This document shows positions 15,383 to 24,832 of a DNA stretch of 64,000 nt, piece by piece. This stretch comes from Prado023 sp963706885 (GTDB taxonomy: Bacteria > Actinomycetota > Actinomycetes > S36-B12 > CAIYMF01), in NCBI GenBank assembly GCA_963706885.1, contig CAVPNX010000007.1, forward strand, positions 1 through 64,000, in the 5' to 3' direction. The notes under the pieces are model-generated. The model made no database searches, was not told the DNA's origin, and saw nothing but the letters and a program-made list of their open reading frames with translations. Both the position numbers and the translations under genes were made by a program. The stretch's first letter is position 1. Every line of letters begins with the position of its first letter.

Positions 15383-15945
15383 ATGACCGAGGTAACGCAC
15401 AACGGGCGACCGATCATCGAGCAGCGGCAGACCACGCTGGGGCTCTATGTCACGGCCAAGGAGGCCTACGACATGTGGCAGGCGGACCCCGAGGGTGTCA
15501 AGATCCTCGATGTCCGCACGCCCGAGGAGTGGGTGAACGTCGGCCATCCCCCGATGGCCACGCTGGTCCCGTTCGCCTTCATGGCCTACGTGTGGGATGA
15601 GGCACGCAAGGGCTTCGCCTGGTCGATGAACCCGGAGTTCCTCGACATGGTCAAGGCGCGCTTCGCGCCGGAGGACACCATCCTGGTCACCTGCCGCTCC
15701 GGCGGTCGGGGGGCGATGGCCGTGAACATGATGGCCGCCGCCGGGTACACCAACGCCTACAACATCCTCGACGGGATGGAGGGCGACGAGGTCAAGGACC
15801 CGACAGCGTGTTCAACGGCATGCGCCGCAAGAACGGCTGGGTGATGTCCGGCCTTCCGTGGACCTACGAGCTCGACCCCGCCACCATGGCGGTGCCCCAG
15901 AAGGTCGAGATCGGGGAGCTGCACTCCGGGAACGCCGCCGACTGA
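15383..15945 (+). CDS. Rhodanese-like sulfurtransferase, one-base frameshift
   Basis: A rhodanese domain of about 187 residues if a frameshift is repaired. ILDVRTPEEW and the active-site loop TCRSGGRGAM (catalytic Cys) are intact. The reading frame breaks after GDEVKDP near 15798: with one extra base (CCC read as CCCC) it continues as DSVFNGMRRKNGWVMSGLPW to a stop at 15943-15945. As given, the frame ends at 15844 with an unrelated tail. The lost base is in a C run, suggesting a sequencing or assembly indel, though a real mutation is possible. Predicted to transfer sulfane sulfur from thiosulfate or a persulfide. Start ATG 15383 has AAGGAA upstream. Confidence 0.72.
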
Positions 15946-15952
15946 CCCGGTA

Positions 15953-15992
15953 CGGTCGCGGGGGCGATGCTGAGCCACCGCCCCCGCGACCG
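15953..15992 (+). terminator. Hairpin terminator after rhodanese gene
   Basis: A perfect 14-bp stem (arms 15953-15966 and 15979-15992, CGGTCGCGGGGGCG and complement) with a 12-nt loop lies 7 nt after the rhodanese stop. Confidence 0.6.
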
Positions 15993-16033
15993 CACCTCGG
16001 GCCCGGGCCGACACCACGCCGAAGGAAGCTCTC

Positions 16034-16711
16034 ATGACCTCACCGCACACCGTCACACGAGCAGTTCTGCGGACGCCACGGTCGGCCGGCATCGCGGGAG
16101 TGATCTTCTCGTTGTTGCTCGGCTCGGTGTTCGTCCTGATGCGCCTCAACATCCCGTCCAACGCGGCTTCCGCGGATACGTGGCTGACCAATCCCCAGCG
16201 GCGGGATGCGGTCGCACTCGCCCTGGGGTTGCTTCCGTTCGCGGCGATCGCCTTCCTGTGGTTCATGGGCGTGATCCGCGACCGGATCGGCAACTATGAG
16301 GACCGCTTCTTCGCCACGGTCTTCCTCGGGAGCGGCTACCTGTTCATCGCCATGGTGTCGGTCGGGGCCGCCGTCCTCGGTGGTCTCGTGGCGAATCCGA
16401 CCCTCACGGTGGACCTCGATCCCGCGATCTGGGACCTGCAGCGCCTGGTCACGCTCACCCTGATCAACAACTACGCGCTGCGGATGGCGGCCGTCTTCAT
16501 CTTCTCGACCACCACCATCGGCATGCGCATCGGGATCCTGCCCCGATGGCTGGTCATCTACGGCTTCATCTCCGGCCTCGTCCTGCTGATCGGAGCCACC
16601 GTCAACCCGTGGATGAACTTCGTCCTGCCCCTGTGGACCCTGGTCCTGAGCATCTACATGCTGGTCAGGGGCGGCCAGGTGGCTGAGGGCGCTGAAGCCC
16701 AGGATCAGTGA
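16034..16711 (+). CDS. Polytopic membrane protein, unknown
   Basis: A 225-residue protein with about six membrane segments (for example VIFSLLLGSVFVLM, LGLLPFAAIAFLWFMGVI, LFIAMVSVGAAVLGGLV, WLVIYGFISGLVLLIGATV). No family is recognised. GAAGGA stands 7 nt before ATG 16034. It lies between a terminator hairpin and the second sulP gene, with which it may be co-transcribed. Confidence 0.62.
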   Translation: MTSPHTVTRAVLRTPRSAGIAGVIFSLLLGSVFVLMRLNIPSNAASADTWLTNPQRRDAVALALGLLPFAAIAFLWFMGVIRDRIGNYEDRFFATVFLGSGYLFIAMVSVGAAVLGGLVANPTLTVDLDPAIWDLQRLVTLTLINNYALRMAAVFIFSTTTIGMRIGILPRWLVIYGFISGLVLLIGATVNPWMNFVLPLWTLVLSIYMLVRGGQVAEGAEAQDQ

Positions 16712-16836
16712 TCCATGGGATCTGAGGGCGGCGGCCACGGGCCCAACGGGGCTCAGACCAGGGCGAGGAGCCGGGCGCCCCCTCGCCCTTCTCCGCAGCG
16801 CCCGTCGCGGACTCCCGGTGGCGGTTCCTGCCGCTC

Positions 16837-18492
16837 GTGGACCAGCTGCGCGGGTACACCACCCTGCGCCCGGACGTCGTGGCCGGGGTGATGATCGCCG
16901 CCCTGGCGGTGCCCCAGGCGATGGCCTACGCCCAGACCGCGGGACTCCCGGTGGTCGCGGGGCTGTACGGCCTGCTGCTGCCGGTGCTGGCCTACGCGCT
17001 GCTGGGCTCCTCGCGGGTCCTGATGACCGGGCCGACGACCACCGCCGCGCTGATGGTCGCCCCGGCGCTGGCCGCGATCACCACGGACCCCGAGGCCTGG
17101 CCGGCCCTGGCCGCGATGCTCGCGCTGCTGGTGGGCGCGGTGTTCGCGCTGGCCAGGGTGCTGCGCCTGGGGTGGGTGGCGGACTACTTCTCCTCGGCCG
17201 TCCTGCTCGGGTTCGTCACCGGACTGGGGCTGACCCTGATCGCCGGGCAGATCGGGCAGCTCAGCGGGGTCGAGGTGACCGGCGACAACCCCCTGCAGCA
17301 GTACGCGTCCTTCTTCACCAACGCCTACGGCGGCGTGCACGCCCTGACCCTGGCGATCGGGCTGCTCTGCCTGGGCCTGCTCCTGGCCGGTGGGCGGTGG
17401 GCACCCAGGTTCCCCATGCTCCTGGTCATCACCGTGGTCTCGATCGTGGCGTCCTGGGCCCTCGACCTGTCCGAGCGGGGCGTGACGGTGGTCGGCACCA
17501 TCCCACCGGGCCTGCCCGAGCTGGCCTGGCCGGACGTCCCCCTCGCGGATGCGGCGCAGCTGCTGCCGGCAGCCATCGGGATCGCGCTCGTCGGCTTCTC
17601 GGATGCCATCCTGACCGCCCGGAGCCTGGCGGCGAGCGGCGGTGGACCGGTCAGCGCCGACCAGGAGCTTGCAGCCCTGTCCGCATCGAACGTCGCCGCG
17701 GGACTCTCGCAGTCGTTCCCGGGAGGTTCCAGCGGGTCCCGCTCGGCGGTCAACGTCCGCGTCGGCGGCAGGACGCAGGTGGTCAGCCTGTCCCAGGCGG
17801 CCACGGTGGTGGTCGTCCTGCTGTTCCTCACACCCGCCCTGGCGTACCTGCCCAAGGCGGTCCTGGCCGCCGTGATCATCTACGCAGCACTCGGCCTGGT
17901 CGACATACCCGGCTGGATCGCCCTGGCTCGCGGATCCCGGGTGGAGCTGGCGATCGCTGGGGTCACCGTGTTCGGCATGCTCACGGTGGGACTGCTGCCC
18001 GCGCTGCTCCTGGCGGTGCTGCTCTCCGTCCTCGACGTGGTCCGTCGAAGTGCTGAGCCTCGCGACGCCGTGCTCGGCTGGGGTGCGGAGGCCGGGCGGT
18101 TCGTCGACGTGGAACGTCATCCGGAGGCCTGGCAGGTGCCGGGCGCGGTGGTCTACCGGTTGGACGATCGGCTGTTCTTCGCCAACTCGACCTACTTCGC
18201 CGCCCGGATCGACGAGGCCGTCCGGGGAGCGCAGGGCCCGGTCCAGGTGGTCGTCTTCGATGCGGAGTCGGTCTCCCACCTGGACTCCTCCGGGGCGGCG
18301 GTCCTGCGCACCGTGATCGCCGACCTGGCGGCCCGGGACATCCGATTCGTGCTGGCCCGCTCCCGGTCGCGGGTCGATGACCAGATCGAGCAACTCGGCC
18401 TGGGTGACGTGCTCCCCGCCGATGCCCGGTTCCCCACCGTGCGCAGCGCCGTCCTGGGAACCACCGGCGTCGACGTCGAGGCCGGCCGGTGA
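16837..18492 (+). CDS. SulP-family anion transporter with STAS domain (second copy)
   Basis: At least 551 residues. It carries the SulP signature LRPDVVAGVMIAALAVPQAM and a C-terminal STAS domain with SVSHLDSSGAAVLRTV, whose Ser motif resembles the phosphorylatable STAS site. The start is uncertain. GTG 16837 is the first possible codon, but the in-frame codons just before it already read WRFLPLV, a typical SulP lead-in. A better start, ATG 16715, is in another frame, so the 5' end may carry a one-base error. Substrate unknown (sulfate or bicarbonate). It is clearly divergent from the copy at 5.2 kb. Confidence 0.78.
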   Translation: MDQLRGYTTLRPDVVAGVMIAALAVPQAMAYAQTAGLPVVAGLYGLLLPVLAYALLGSSRVLMTGPTTTAALMVAPALAAITTDPEAWPALAAMLALLVGAVFALARVLRLGWVADYFSSAVLLGFVTGLGLTLIAGQIGQLSGVEVTGDNPLQQYASFFTNAYGGVHALTLAIGLLCLGLLLAGGRWAPRFPMLLVITVVSIVASWALDLSERGVTVVGTIPPGLPELAWPDVPLADAAQLLPAAIGIALVGFSDAILTARSLAASGGGPVSADQELAALSASNVAAGLSQSFPGGSSGSRSAVNVRVGGRTQVVSLSQAATVVVVLLFLTPALAYLPKAVLAAVIIYAALGLVDIPGWIALARGSRVELAIAGVTVFGMLTVGLLPALLLAVLLSVLDVVRRSAEPRDAVLGWGAEAGRFVDVERHPEAWQVPGAVVYRLDDRLFFANSTYFAARIDEAVRGAQGPVQVVVFDAESVSHLDSSGAAVLRTVIADLAARDIRFVLARSRSRVDDQIEQLGLGDVLPADARFPTVRSAVLGTTGVDVEAGR

Positions 18493-18561
18493 GCCGGGGT
18501 GCATGGTCCTGCACGGCGGGTTCCGCCACGGGGGCGGGAGCCTGCCGCGTATCGGGGAGCG

Positions 18562-19401
18562 TCAGAACGGGGTGGGGATGTGGTGCGGTCCCACAGAGGG
18601 CGCCACGTACCCACGGGCGCTCGGTCTGCGCGGCATCTTGACCTCCGGTGCCGGCGGCGCCTGGTAGGGGATCTGGCTGAGCAGGTGGGTGATGATGTTG
18701 AGCCGTCCGCGCTTCTTGTCGTCGTTGTCGATGACCCACCACGGCGCCCACGCCGTGTCGGTCGCGGCGAACATCGCATCGCGTGCCCGGCAGTAGTCGT
18801 AGTGCCGGCTGTAGGACTTCAGGTCGGTCGGCGACAGCTTCCAGATCTTGCGTGGGTCGGTGATCCGGTTGCCGAGTCGGCGGGTCTGCTCCTCGACGCT
18901 GACATTGAGCCAGTACTTGATCAGGATGATCCCCTGCTCGACCATCGCCCGTTCCACGATGGGCGTCATCTCGAGGAACTTCTGGGTCTGCTCGGGGGTG
19001 CAGTAGCCCATGACCGGCTCCACGCCGGCGCGGTTGTACCAGCTGCGGTCGAAGATCGCGACCTCCCCGGCCGACGGGAAGTGCGCCATGTAGCGCTGGA
19101 TGTACATCTGGGACTTCTCGCGCTCGGTCGGGGTGGGCAGGGCGATGTGCTTGAAGACCCGGGGGCTGGTGCGCTCGGTGATCCGCCGGATCGTGCCCCC
19201 CTTGCCCGCCGAGTCCAAGCCCTCGAAGACAACGATGATCCGGGCGCCCGAGGACTTCACCCACTCCTGCATGGCGACAAGCTCGCCCTGCAGGAGCGCC
19301 ATCTGCTTCTCGTACTCGCTGCGCTTCATCTTCGGAGCGGGGCCCGGGTCGGAGCCCGCCGACGCGGTCGCGTCCTTGTTCCTCTTCGACTTCTTCGACA
19401 T
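18562..19401 (-). CDS. ppk2: Polyphosphate kinase 2 (PPK2)
   Basis: A 279-residue cytosolic enzyme of PPK2 class I size. It has Walker A GLDSAGKGG, Walker B DRSWYNRAGVEPVMG, and the lid region RRITERTSPRVFKHIALPTP. It moves phosphate between polyphosphate and nucleoside diphosphates, typically making GTP or ATP from polyP, so it links phosphate reserves to energy supply. ATG 19401 is preferred, with GAGG 6 nt upstream. A GTG 6 nt earlier is possible. It is divergent from the lipid kinase gene. I saw no TCACCCGGGTGA site in that gap. Confidence 0.9.
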   Translation of the reverse strand: MSKKSKRNKDATASAGSDPGPAPKMKRSEYEKQMALLQGELVAMQEWVKSSGARIIVVFEGLDSAGKGGTIRRITERTSPRVFKHIALPTPTEREKSQMYIQRYMAHFPSAGEVAIFDRSWYNRAGVEPVMGYCTPEQTQKFLEMTPIVERAMVEQGIILIKYWLNVSVEEQTRRLGNRITDPRKIWKLSPTDLKSYSRHYDYCRARDAMFAATDTAWAPWWVIDNDDKKRGRLNIITHLLSQIPYQAPPAPEVKMPRRPSARGYVAPSVGPHHIPTPF

Positions 19402-19580
19402 AATCACCCTCGCCTCCGACTGGTATTCCTGTCTACCACGAACCGAGCCGGCAAGGCGGCCCAGAACTTGGGCAGGGGTGGACAGCCACCGGCGTCGCCC
19501 CGGGTCCGGACCGTGCCCGGTACTTCATCTACGGCCATCAGCGGCGCAAGTGGCGGAAACGCAATCCAGGAGGGCATCTC

Positions 19581-20940
19581 ATGACGGACACCACGGGACA
19601 TCAGGCTGACGGCGCTGCGGAGGGTGGCCGCCGGCTCGAGGCCGTCCTGGCACTTGTGCTGGGAGCACTGGCGCTGCTGGCCGTGCTGGCCTTCATGCTG
19701 AGCTCGTTCACGAACTTCGCCGGGGCGTTGATCGGGGCGGGCGTGGCAGTGACCGGCGGGTGGGTCCTGGCCGCGAACCGGGGGACCGCACGGGTCGTGG
19801 GCGGGGTCCTGGCCGTCGTCGGGGTCGTCGTGCTGGTGGTCGCCTTCCTGCGGGCCGGCCAGTCGCTCCTGGCGCTGCTCGTGGCGCTCGCCCTGGGCGT
19901 CGTCTCGGCGTACTTCGCCCGCCGTGCCACCCGCCGCCAGGTGACTGCGGTCAGCGCCGCCGACCTCGGGGCTGCCCGGCCCGCGGCCCGGCACCCGGTC
20001 CTGATCATGAACCCCAAGTCCGGTGGCGGGAAGGTGGAGAAGTTCAACCTCGTCGAGGAGTGCCGCGCCCGGGGGATCGAGCCGGTGGTGCTGTCCATGG
20101 GCGACGACATGGTGCAGCTGGCTGAGGATGCCGTCGCCCGTGGGTGCGACGTGATCGGGATGGCCGGTGGGGACGGGATCCCAGGCCCTGGTCGCCACCG
20201 TCGCAAGGAAGCACGGGATCCCGCATGTCGTGATCCCGGCCGGGACGCGCAACCACCTGGCCCTGGACCTCGGACTGGACCGCGACGACGTCGTCGGCGC
20301 GCTGGACGCCTTCAGCGCCGGCATCCCCCGCACCATCGACCTGGCGACCGTGAACGGCCGGGTCTTCGTCAACAACGCCTCGTTGGGGCTCTACGCCGAG
20401 ATCGTTGCCTCGGACGCCTATCGCGACGCGAAGCTGCGCACCACGCTCGACACCCTTCCCGACCTCCTGGGTGCCAATGCGGACTCCCTCGACCTGCACT
20501 TCGTCGACGATGGCGGCACGGTTCACGACACCGCGGACGTCGTCCTCGTGTCCAACAACCCCTACGTGCTCGACTCGCTGGGTGGGGTGGGAACGCGCGA
20601 GCGCATGGACACCGGTGAGCTCGGGGTCGTCTCGTTGACCATCAACTCGGCCATGGACGCCCGACGGTTCCTGGCACTCGAGAGCGCGGGCCAGGTCCAC
20701 AAGTTCCCCGGGTGGCAGGAGTGGAGCACACCACGGTTCGAGATCACGTCCAGTGGCCCCGTGCAGATCGGCGTGGATGGCGAGGCGCTGACGATGCAGT
20801 CCCCGGTCGTTTTCGAGATGATCCCCGCGGCGCTCACCGTGCTGCTGCCCCCCAGCGCTCCCGGGCGGTCCCCGGCGGCCCGCAGGCTGTCGGCCAACAC
20901 CCCCAAGGAGCTGTGGAACCTGGCCCTGGGCCGCGGCTGA
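19581..20940 (+). CDS. Diacylglycerol/lipid-kinase family protein, one-base frameshift
   Basis: About 452 residues when repaired. The N-terminus has three to four membrane helices (for example LALVLGALALLAVLAFMLSS), followed by a DAGK-type catalytic domain: HPVLIMNPKSGGGKVEKFN, then GMAGGDG, then SQALVATVARKHGIPHVVIP and NASLGLYAEIVASD. The frame breaks inside the nucleotide-binding GGDG motif: removing the A at about 20178 joins GGDG to SQALVAT. As given, the upstream frame runs on as unrelated sequence and the downstream half opens from an internal ATG at 20167. Predicted to phosphorylate a lipid at the membrane. ATG 19581 has AGGAGGG upstream. Confidence 0.72.
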
Positions 20941-21032
20941 ACGATGCCCGGCGGGCCATGCTCAGAGACTGGGGACTCGTGGGCGAGCGCTGCCGCGGCG
21001 GGGCGCAGTAGCTTCGTTCGCAGGAGGCCGAC

Positions 21033-23078
21033 ATGGTCGAACAGTTGGGGTACCTGCGCACGATCGACGCGTGGGAGCGCGAGGAGGGCGCTCCTGTCCC
21101 GGTGGGCGCCACGTGGGTGCCTGAACTAGAGGCGTGGAACTTCTCCATCTACTCCCGCACTGCCACGGACGTGACCCTCCTGGTCTATTCAGAGCAGGAC
21201 GTGACCACGCCGCTGCTGGAGTTCCACCTCGACCCCTTGGTCCACAAGACCGGTCGGCTCTGGCACTGCCTGGTCAGCGCCGCCCGGGTCCCTGGTGCCA
21301 CCTACTACGGCTATCGGATGGGTGGGCCTTCAGGCGGGCGCAACCGGTTCGTGCCCCAGAAGGTCCTGTCCGACCCGTATGCGCGCCGGCTGCACTTCCC
21401 GCCCGGCTTCTCGCGTGAGGCGGCCCGCGGGGAGGAGGCGAACGACGGCCGGGCCATCCTGGGGGTGCTGCCCAGGGCCGACTGGGCCGATGAGCCGCTT
21501 CCGGCGCCCGGCCCCCGGCACACCCATGACATGGTCATCTACGAGGTGCACGTCAAGGGGTTCACGGCGCGGGCCAACAGCGGGGTGGCCGAGGAGCTGC
21601 GCGGGACCTTCCGTGGCCTCATCGAGAAGATCGACCACCTCAAGGACCTCGGCGTCACGGTCGTCGAACTGCTCCCGGTGCACCAGTACGACCCGCAGGA
21701 GGGCAACTACTGGGGCTACATGACGTTGAACTTCTTCGCCCCGCACTCCGAGTACGCGAACGCCGACGCTGTGGCCGAGTTCCGCGAGATGGCCGACGCC
21801 CTGCACGCGGCGGGCATCGAGCTGTGGCTCGACGTCGTCTACAACCACACCGCCGAGGGCGATCACACCGGGCCGACCTACAACCTCGCCGGGATCGACA
21901 ACGACTCGTACTACATCGTCGGCCCCGACGGCTCGTACTGGAACGACACCGGGTGCGGCAACACCACCCAGACCGCGGACGTCGCCAGCCGCTTCCTCGT
22001 GCTGGCCAGCCTGCGCCACTGGGCCGAGCAGATGGGGGTCGACGGCTACCGATTCGACCTCGCCTCGATCCTGACGCGCGACGCCGAAGGCGCAGTAGAG
22101 GGTGACTCGCCGCCGATGATCAACGAGATCAGCATCCTCGCCGGCACCCACGACCTGCGGGTCACCGCGGAGGCCTGGGACCTGGGCTCCTACCAGCTCG
22201 GCCGCGGGTTCCCGGGCATCATGTGGCGGCAGTGGAACGGGAGGTTCCGCGACGACGTCCGCCGTTTCATCAAGGGCGACGACGGGCTGGTCGGCGGCCT
22301 GATGTCGCGGGTGTACGGCAGCGCGGACCTGTTCCCGGACGGGCCGAACGACATGTACCGGCCCTACCAGAGCATCAACTTCGTGACCGCCCACGACGGG
22401 TTCTGCCTCTACGACCTGGTGTCCTACAACGAGCGGCACAACGAGGCCAACGGCCATGGCGGCACCGACGGCTCGTCGGACAACTTCAGCTGGAACTGCG
22501 GGTGGGAGGGCGACGAGGGCGCCCCGCCGGAGGTCCTGGCGCTGCGGATGAGGCAGATGAAGAACTTCGCGGCACTGATGATGCTCTCCAACGGGGTGCC
22601 GATGATCGTCGCCGGCGACGAGTTCGCCAACACCCAGCGCGGCAACAACAACCCGTACAACCAGGACAACGAGATCACCTGGCTGGACTGGGACCGACTG
22701 GACTCCCACCGCGACCTGTACGCGTTCTTCAAGGCGATGATCGCCCTGCGCAAGTCGCGGCGGGCGATCGCCCGCAGCCGGTTCTGGCGCGAGGACGTGA
22801 CGTGGTTCGGCACCACCGGGGGCGCGGACACTGCGCCCTGGTCGCACAGCCTCGCCTGGCACCTGTCCGGTGCGCACTATGGCGAGGGCGACCTGTACGT
22901 GATGGTCAACGCGCACTGGGAACCGCTGGAGTTCTCTGTCCAGGTGCCCGCGGAGTGGCGCCGGATCGTGGACACGAACCTCCCGGCGCCCGAGCACGTC
23001 CTCGCCGTCGCCGATGCGCCGCCGGTTGGCACGACCGTGACGGTCGCCGACCGGTCGATCGTGGTCCTCTCGACCTGA
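21033..23078 (+). CDS. glgX: Glycogen debranching enzyme, GlgX/TreX type
   Basis: A 681-residue GH13 enzyme. It has an N-terminal CBM48-like domain (about 15-150) and a catalytic barrel with all key elements: DVVYNHTAEGD, DGYRFDLAS (nucleophile Asp), TAEAWD (acid/base Glu) and FVTAHDGFCLYD (transition-state Asp). NHEANGHGGTDG-type loops match isoamylase/GlgX proteins. It hydrolyses alpha-1,6 branches of glycogen or limit dextrin in the cytoplasm. CAGGAGG stands before ATG 21033. With PPK2 nearby it suggests control of energy reserves in this region. Confidence 0.9.
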   Translation: MVEQLGYLRTIDAWEREEGAPVPVGATWVPELEAWNFSIYSRTATDVTLLVYSEQDVTTPLLEFHLDPLVHKTGRLWHCLVSAARVPGATYYGYRMGGPSGGRNRFVPQKVLSDPYARRLHFPPGFSREAARGEEANDGRAILGVLPRADWADEPLPAPGPRHTHDMVIYEVHVKGFTARANSGVAEELRGTFRGLIEKIDHLKDLGVTVVELLPVHQYDPQEGNYWGYMTLNFFAPHSEYANADAVAEFREMADALHAAGIELWLDVVYNHTAEGDHTGPTYNLAGIDNDSYYIVGPDGSYWNDTGCGNTTQTADVASRFLVLASLRHWAEQMGVDGYRFDLASILTRDAEGAVEGDSPPMINEISILAGTHDLRVTAEAWDLGSYQLGRGFPGIMWRQWNGRFRDDVRRFIKGDDGLVGGLMSRVYGSADLFPDGPNDMYRPYQSINFVTAHDGFCLYDLVSYNERHNEANGHGGTDGSSDNFSWNCGWEGDEGAPPEVLALRMRQMKNFAALMMLSNGVPMIVAGDEFANTQRGNNNPYNQDNEITWLDWDRLDSHRDLYAFFKAMIALRKSRRAIARSRFWREDVTWFGTTGGADTAPWSHSLAWHLSGAHYGEGDLYVMVNAHWEPLEFSVQVPAEWRRIVDTNLPAPEHVLAVADAPPVGTTVTVADRSIVVLST

Positions 23079-23087
23079 TCCGGGCCC

Positions 23088-23888
23088 TCAGTCCGCGCTC
23101 ACTGGGCTGCCGTCCGCGCCGCCACCCAGCGGGAACACCTGGGGTGGATCGGGGCGCCAGCCGTCATCGGAGGCGTAGTGCTCGGTCACGGTCAACGAGC
23201 CAGGCGTGATCTCCAGCAGCGACCAGGAGCGGGGGATCTCGCGGGTCCGGTGGCTCGTTGCCGTGCCGGCCACGACCTCGATGATCGAGCGGGACCGACC
23301 CCCGGCCTGCACGTGCAGGACCTGGACCGCCGGGATGTGGGTGTGGCCGGCCAGGACGATGTCGACCTCAGCCTGCACCAGGGCCGCCTCGAACTCATCG
23401 CCCCCTGCGATGCTCTCGAGGTCCTCGGAGCTCGGCGGGTGGTGCAGCGCCACCACCCGGACGGTTCCCGGGGGTGCGTCGGCGAACGTGGCCCGGATGT
23501 CGTCGGACTGCCGCTGGGAGATGCGCCCGGACTTCCATCGCCACCGGGGCATGGAGCCCAGGCCCTGGATGCGCACGGTGCCCAGGTCCAGGACCGGGTC
23601 GAGGTTCCTGGTCACCTGTTCCCGGTACTTGCCGTAGGGGGAGGACATCCGGTGCAGCGGGTTGGTCAGCGGCACGTCGTGGTTGCCGATCACGATCATG
23701 GTCGGCTTCGGGAACTGGTCGATGACCTCCTTGGCCCGGACGAACTCGTGGGTCCGGGCCCGCATCGTCAGGTCCCCGGTCACGATGGTGGCCGCCACGT
23801 CGGCATCGTGCAGGTCCTGGGCCAGGCCATCGAGGGTGAGCTCGTCATGGGCCCCGACATGGATGTCGGAGACGTGAGCGATGCGCAT
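23088..23888 (-). CDS. Metallophosphoesterase
   Basis: A 266-residue calcineurin-like phosphoesterase with the ordered metal motifs HVSDIHVG (residues 5-12), GDLTMRA, GNHD, ALHHPPSS and AGHTHIP. It is likely a cytosolic phosphodiesterase or phosphatase related to CpdA-type or Icc-type enzymes. Substrate is not determinable. ATG 23888 has GGAGGAG 7 nt upstream and begins right at the first strand, so the ATG/GTG 24 nt earlier is rejected. It is convergent with glgX, with 9 nt between the stops. Confidence 0.82.
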   Translation of the reverse strand: MRIAHVSDIHVGAHDELTLDGLAQDLHDADVAATIVTGDLTMRARTHEFVRAKEVIDQFPKPTMIVIGNHDVPLTNPLHRMSSPYGKYREQVTRNLDPVLDLGTVRIQGLGSMPRWRWKSGRISQRQSDDIRATFADAPPGTVRVVALHHPPSSEDLESIAGGDEFEAALVQAEVDIVLAGHTHIPAVQVLHVQAGGRSRSIIEVVAGTATSHRTREIPRSWSLLEITPGSLTVTEHYASDDGWRPDPPQVFPLGGGADGSPVSAD

Positions 23889-24107
23889 CACGGTCTCCTC
23901 CGGTCGCGTCACGGGACCCTCCGCCTGGGTCCCGGGGCGTTCAGGCTACCTCCTCTGGCGTGCTGTCCGGGGGCCGGAAGTGGGATGTCGCGGCGCCGAG
24001 TCGACAACGACGTATCCACGTGGAAGATTTGGGTCACGAACCCTTCGCGATCAGCGCCGCATGACACCCAGGCATGCGGCACCGGCACGCCGTCACCAGG
24101 AGGAACC

Positions 24108-24377
24108 ATGGGAATGAGGAATCGCCGCAAGCGTCGGCGCAGGGCAGCCGTGATCGGAGGAGCCGCCTACCGCGCCGGGCAGCGACATGCCCAGGACGGG
24201 TACGACGACGGGTACGACGACGGGTACGCCCCACCGCCACCGGCCCCGCCGCCGCCGGGCCCGACGCAGGCAGGGCCCAGCGACATCGAGCAGATCACGC
24301 AGCTGGCGCAGTTGCACGACGCTGGTGCCCTGACCGACGAGGAATTCACAGCAGCCAAGGCCAAGATCCTCGGCTGA
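24108..24377 (+). CDS. SHOCT-domain small protein with DGY repeats
   Basis: An 89-residue protein. Basic start MGMRNRRKRRRRAAVIGGAA, a YDDGYDDGYA repeat, a proline-rich linker, and a C-terminal SHOCT motif (IEQITQLAQLHDAGALTDEE, ending AKAKILG). The start resembles that of the 47-aa protein at 10449. CAGGAGGAACC precedes the ATG. Function unknown; SHOCT proteins often accompany stress or membrane genes. It is followed 32 nt later by a SnoaL-like gene. Confidence 0.72.
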   Translation: MGMRNRRKRRRRAAVIGGAAYRAGQRHAQDGYDDGYDDGYAPPPPAPPPPGPTQAGPSDIEQITQLAQLHDAGALTDEEFTAAKAKILG

Positions 24378-24409
24378 GCCCGGATCGCCAGGAACTCCAG
24401 GAGGAACAG

Positions 24410-24832
24410 ATGGCACACAACGAGAACGCGGACACGTTGCGCCGCGCGATCGAAGCGTTCGAGACCGGCGACGCCCGGGTGTTCCCCGAGCTCTTCGCCC
24501 CCGACGTGAGCGGGTGGTCGCCGGTGATGATGGTCAACGGCCTCGATGAGCTGGTGGCGGCATTCAGCGACTTCGAGTCGTCCCTGAGCGACATCGAGGT
24601 CCAGATCGACGCCGTTGATGGGTTCGGCAACAAGGCCCTGGCGGAGTACCGCATCACGGGTGTGTTCACGCAGCCGTACGTGGTCGACGACGAGATCGTC
24701 ATCGAGCCGCACGGCGGGACCGTCGTGCTGGGGGCAGCGATGGTCGCCGAGTTCGAGGATGGGCTGATCACGGCCTACCGCAACTACTTCGACGACATCA
24801 CCATCTTCGACCAGATGCTCGCCCCCGGGTGA
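24410..24832 (+). CDS. SnoaL/NTF2-like fold protein
   Basis: A 140-residue protein with the NTF2-like pattern: N-terminal helices ADTLRRAIEAFETGDARVFP, then ELFAPDVSGWSPVMMVNGLD, and strands ending GGTVVLGAAMVAEFEDGLIT and AYRNYFD. Such proteins are small binding proteins or isomerase/hydrolase-like enzymes. No catalytic residue can be assigned. CAGGAGGAACAG precedes the ATG. Its TGA overlaps the following GNAT gene start (GTGA). Confidence 0.68.
   Translation: MAHNENADTLRRAIEAFETGDARVFPELFAPDVSGWSPVMMVNGLDELVAAFSDFESSLSDIEVQIDAVDGFGNKALAEYRITGVFTQPYVVDDEIVIEPHGGTVVLGAAMVAEFEDGLITAYRNYFDDITIFDQMLAPG

Noticed and set aside
18402..21032. PPK2, lipid kinase and GlgX as direct members of the palindrome regulon
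   Set aside because: I found no TCACCCGGGTGA copy in the gaps upstream of these genes, so membership is not supported despite the fitting functions.
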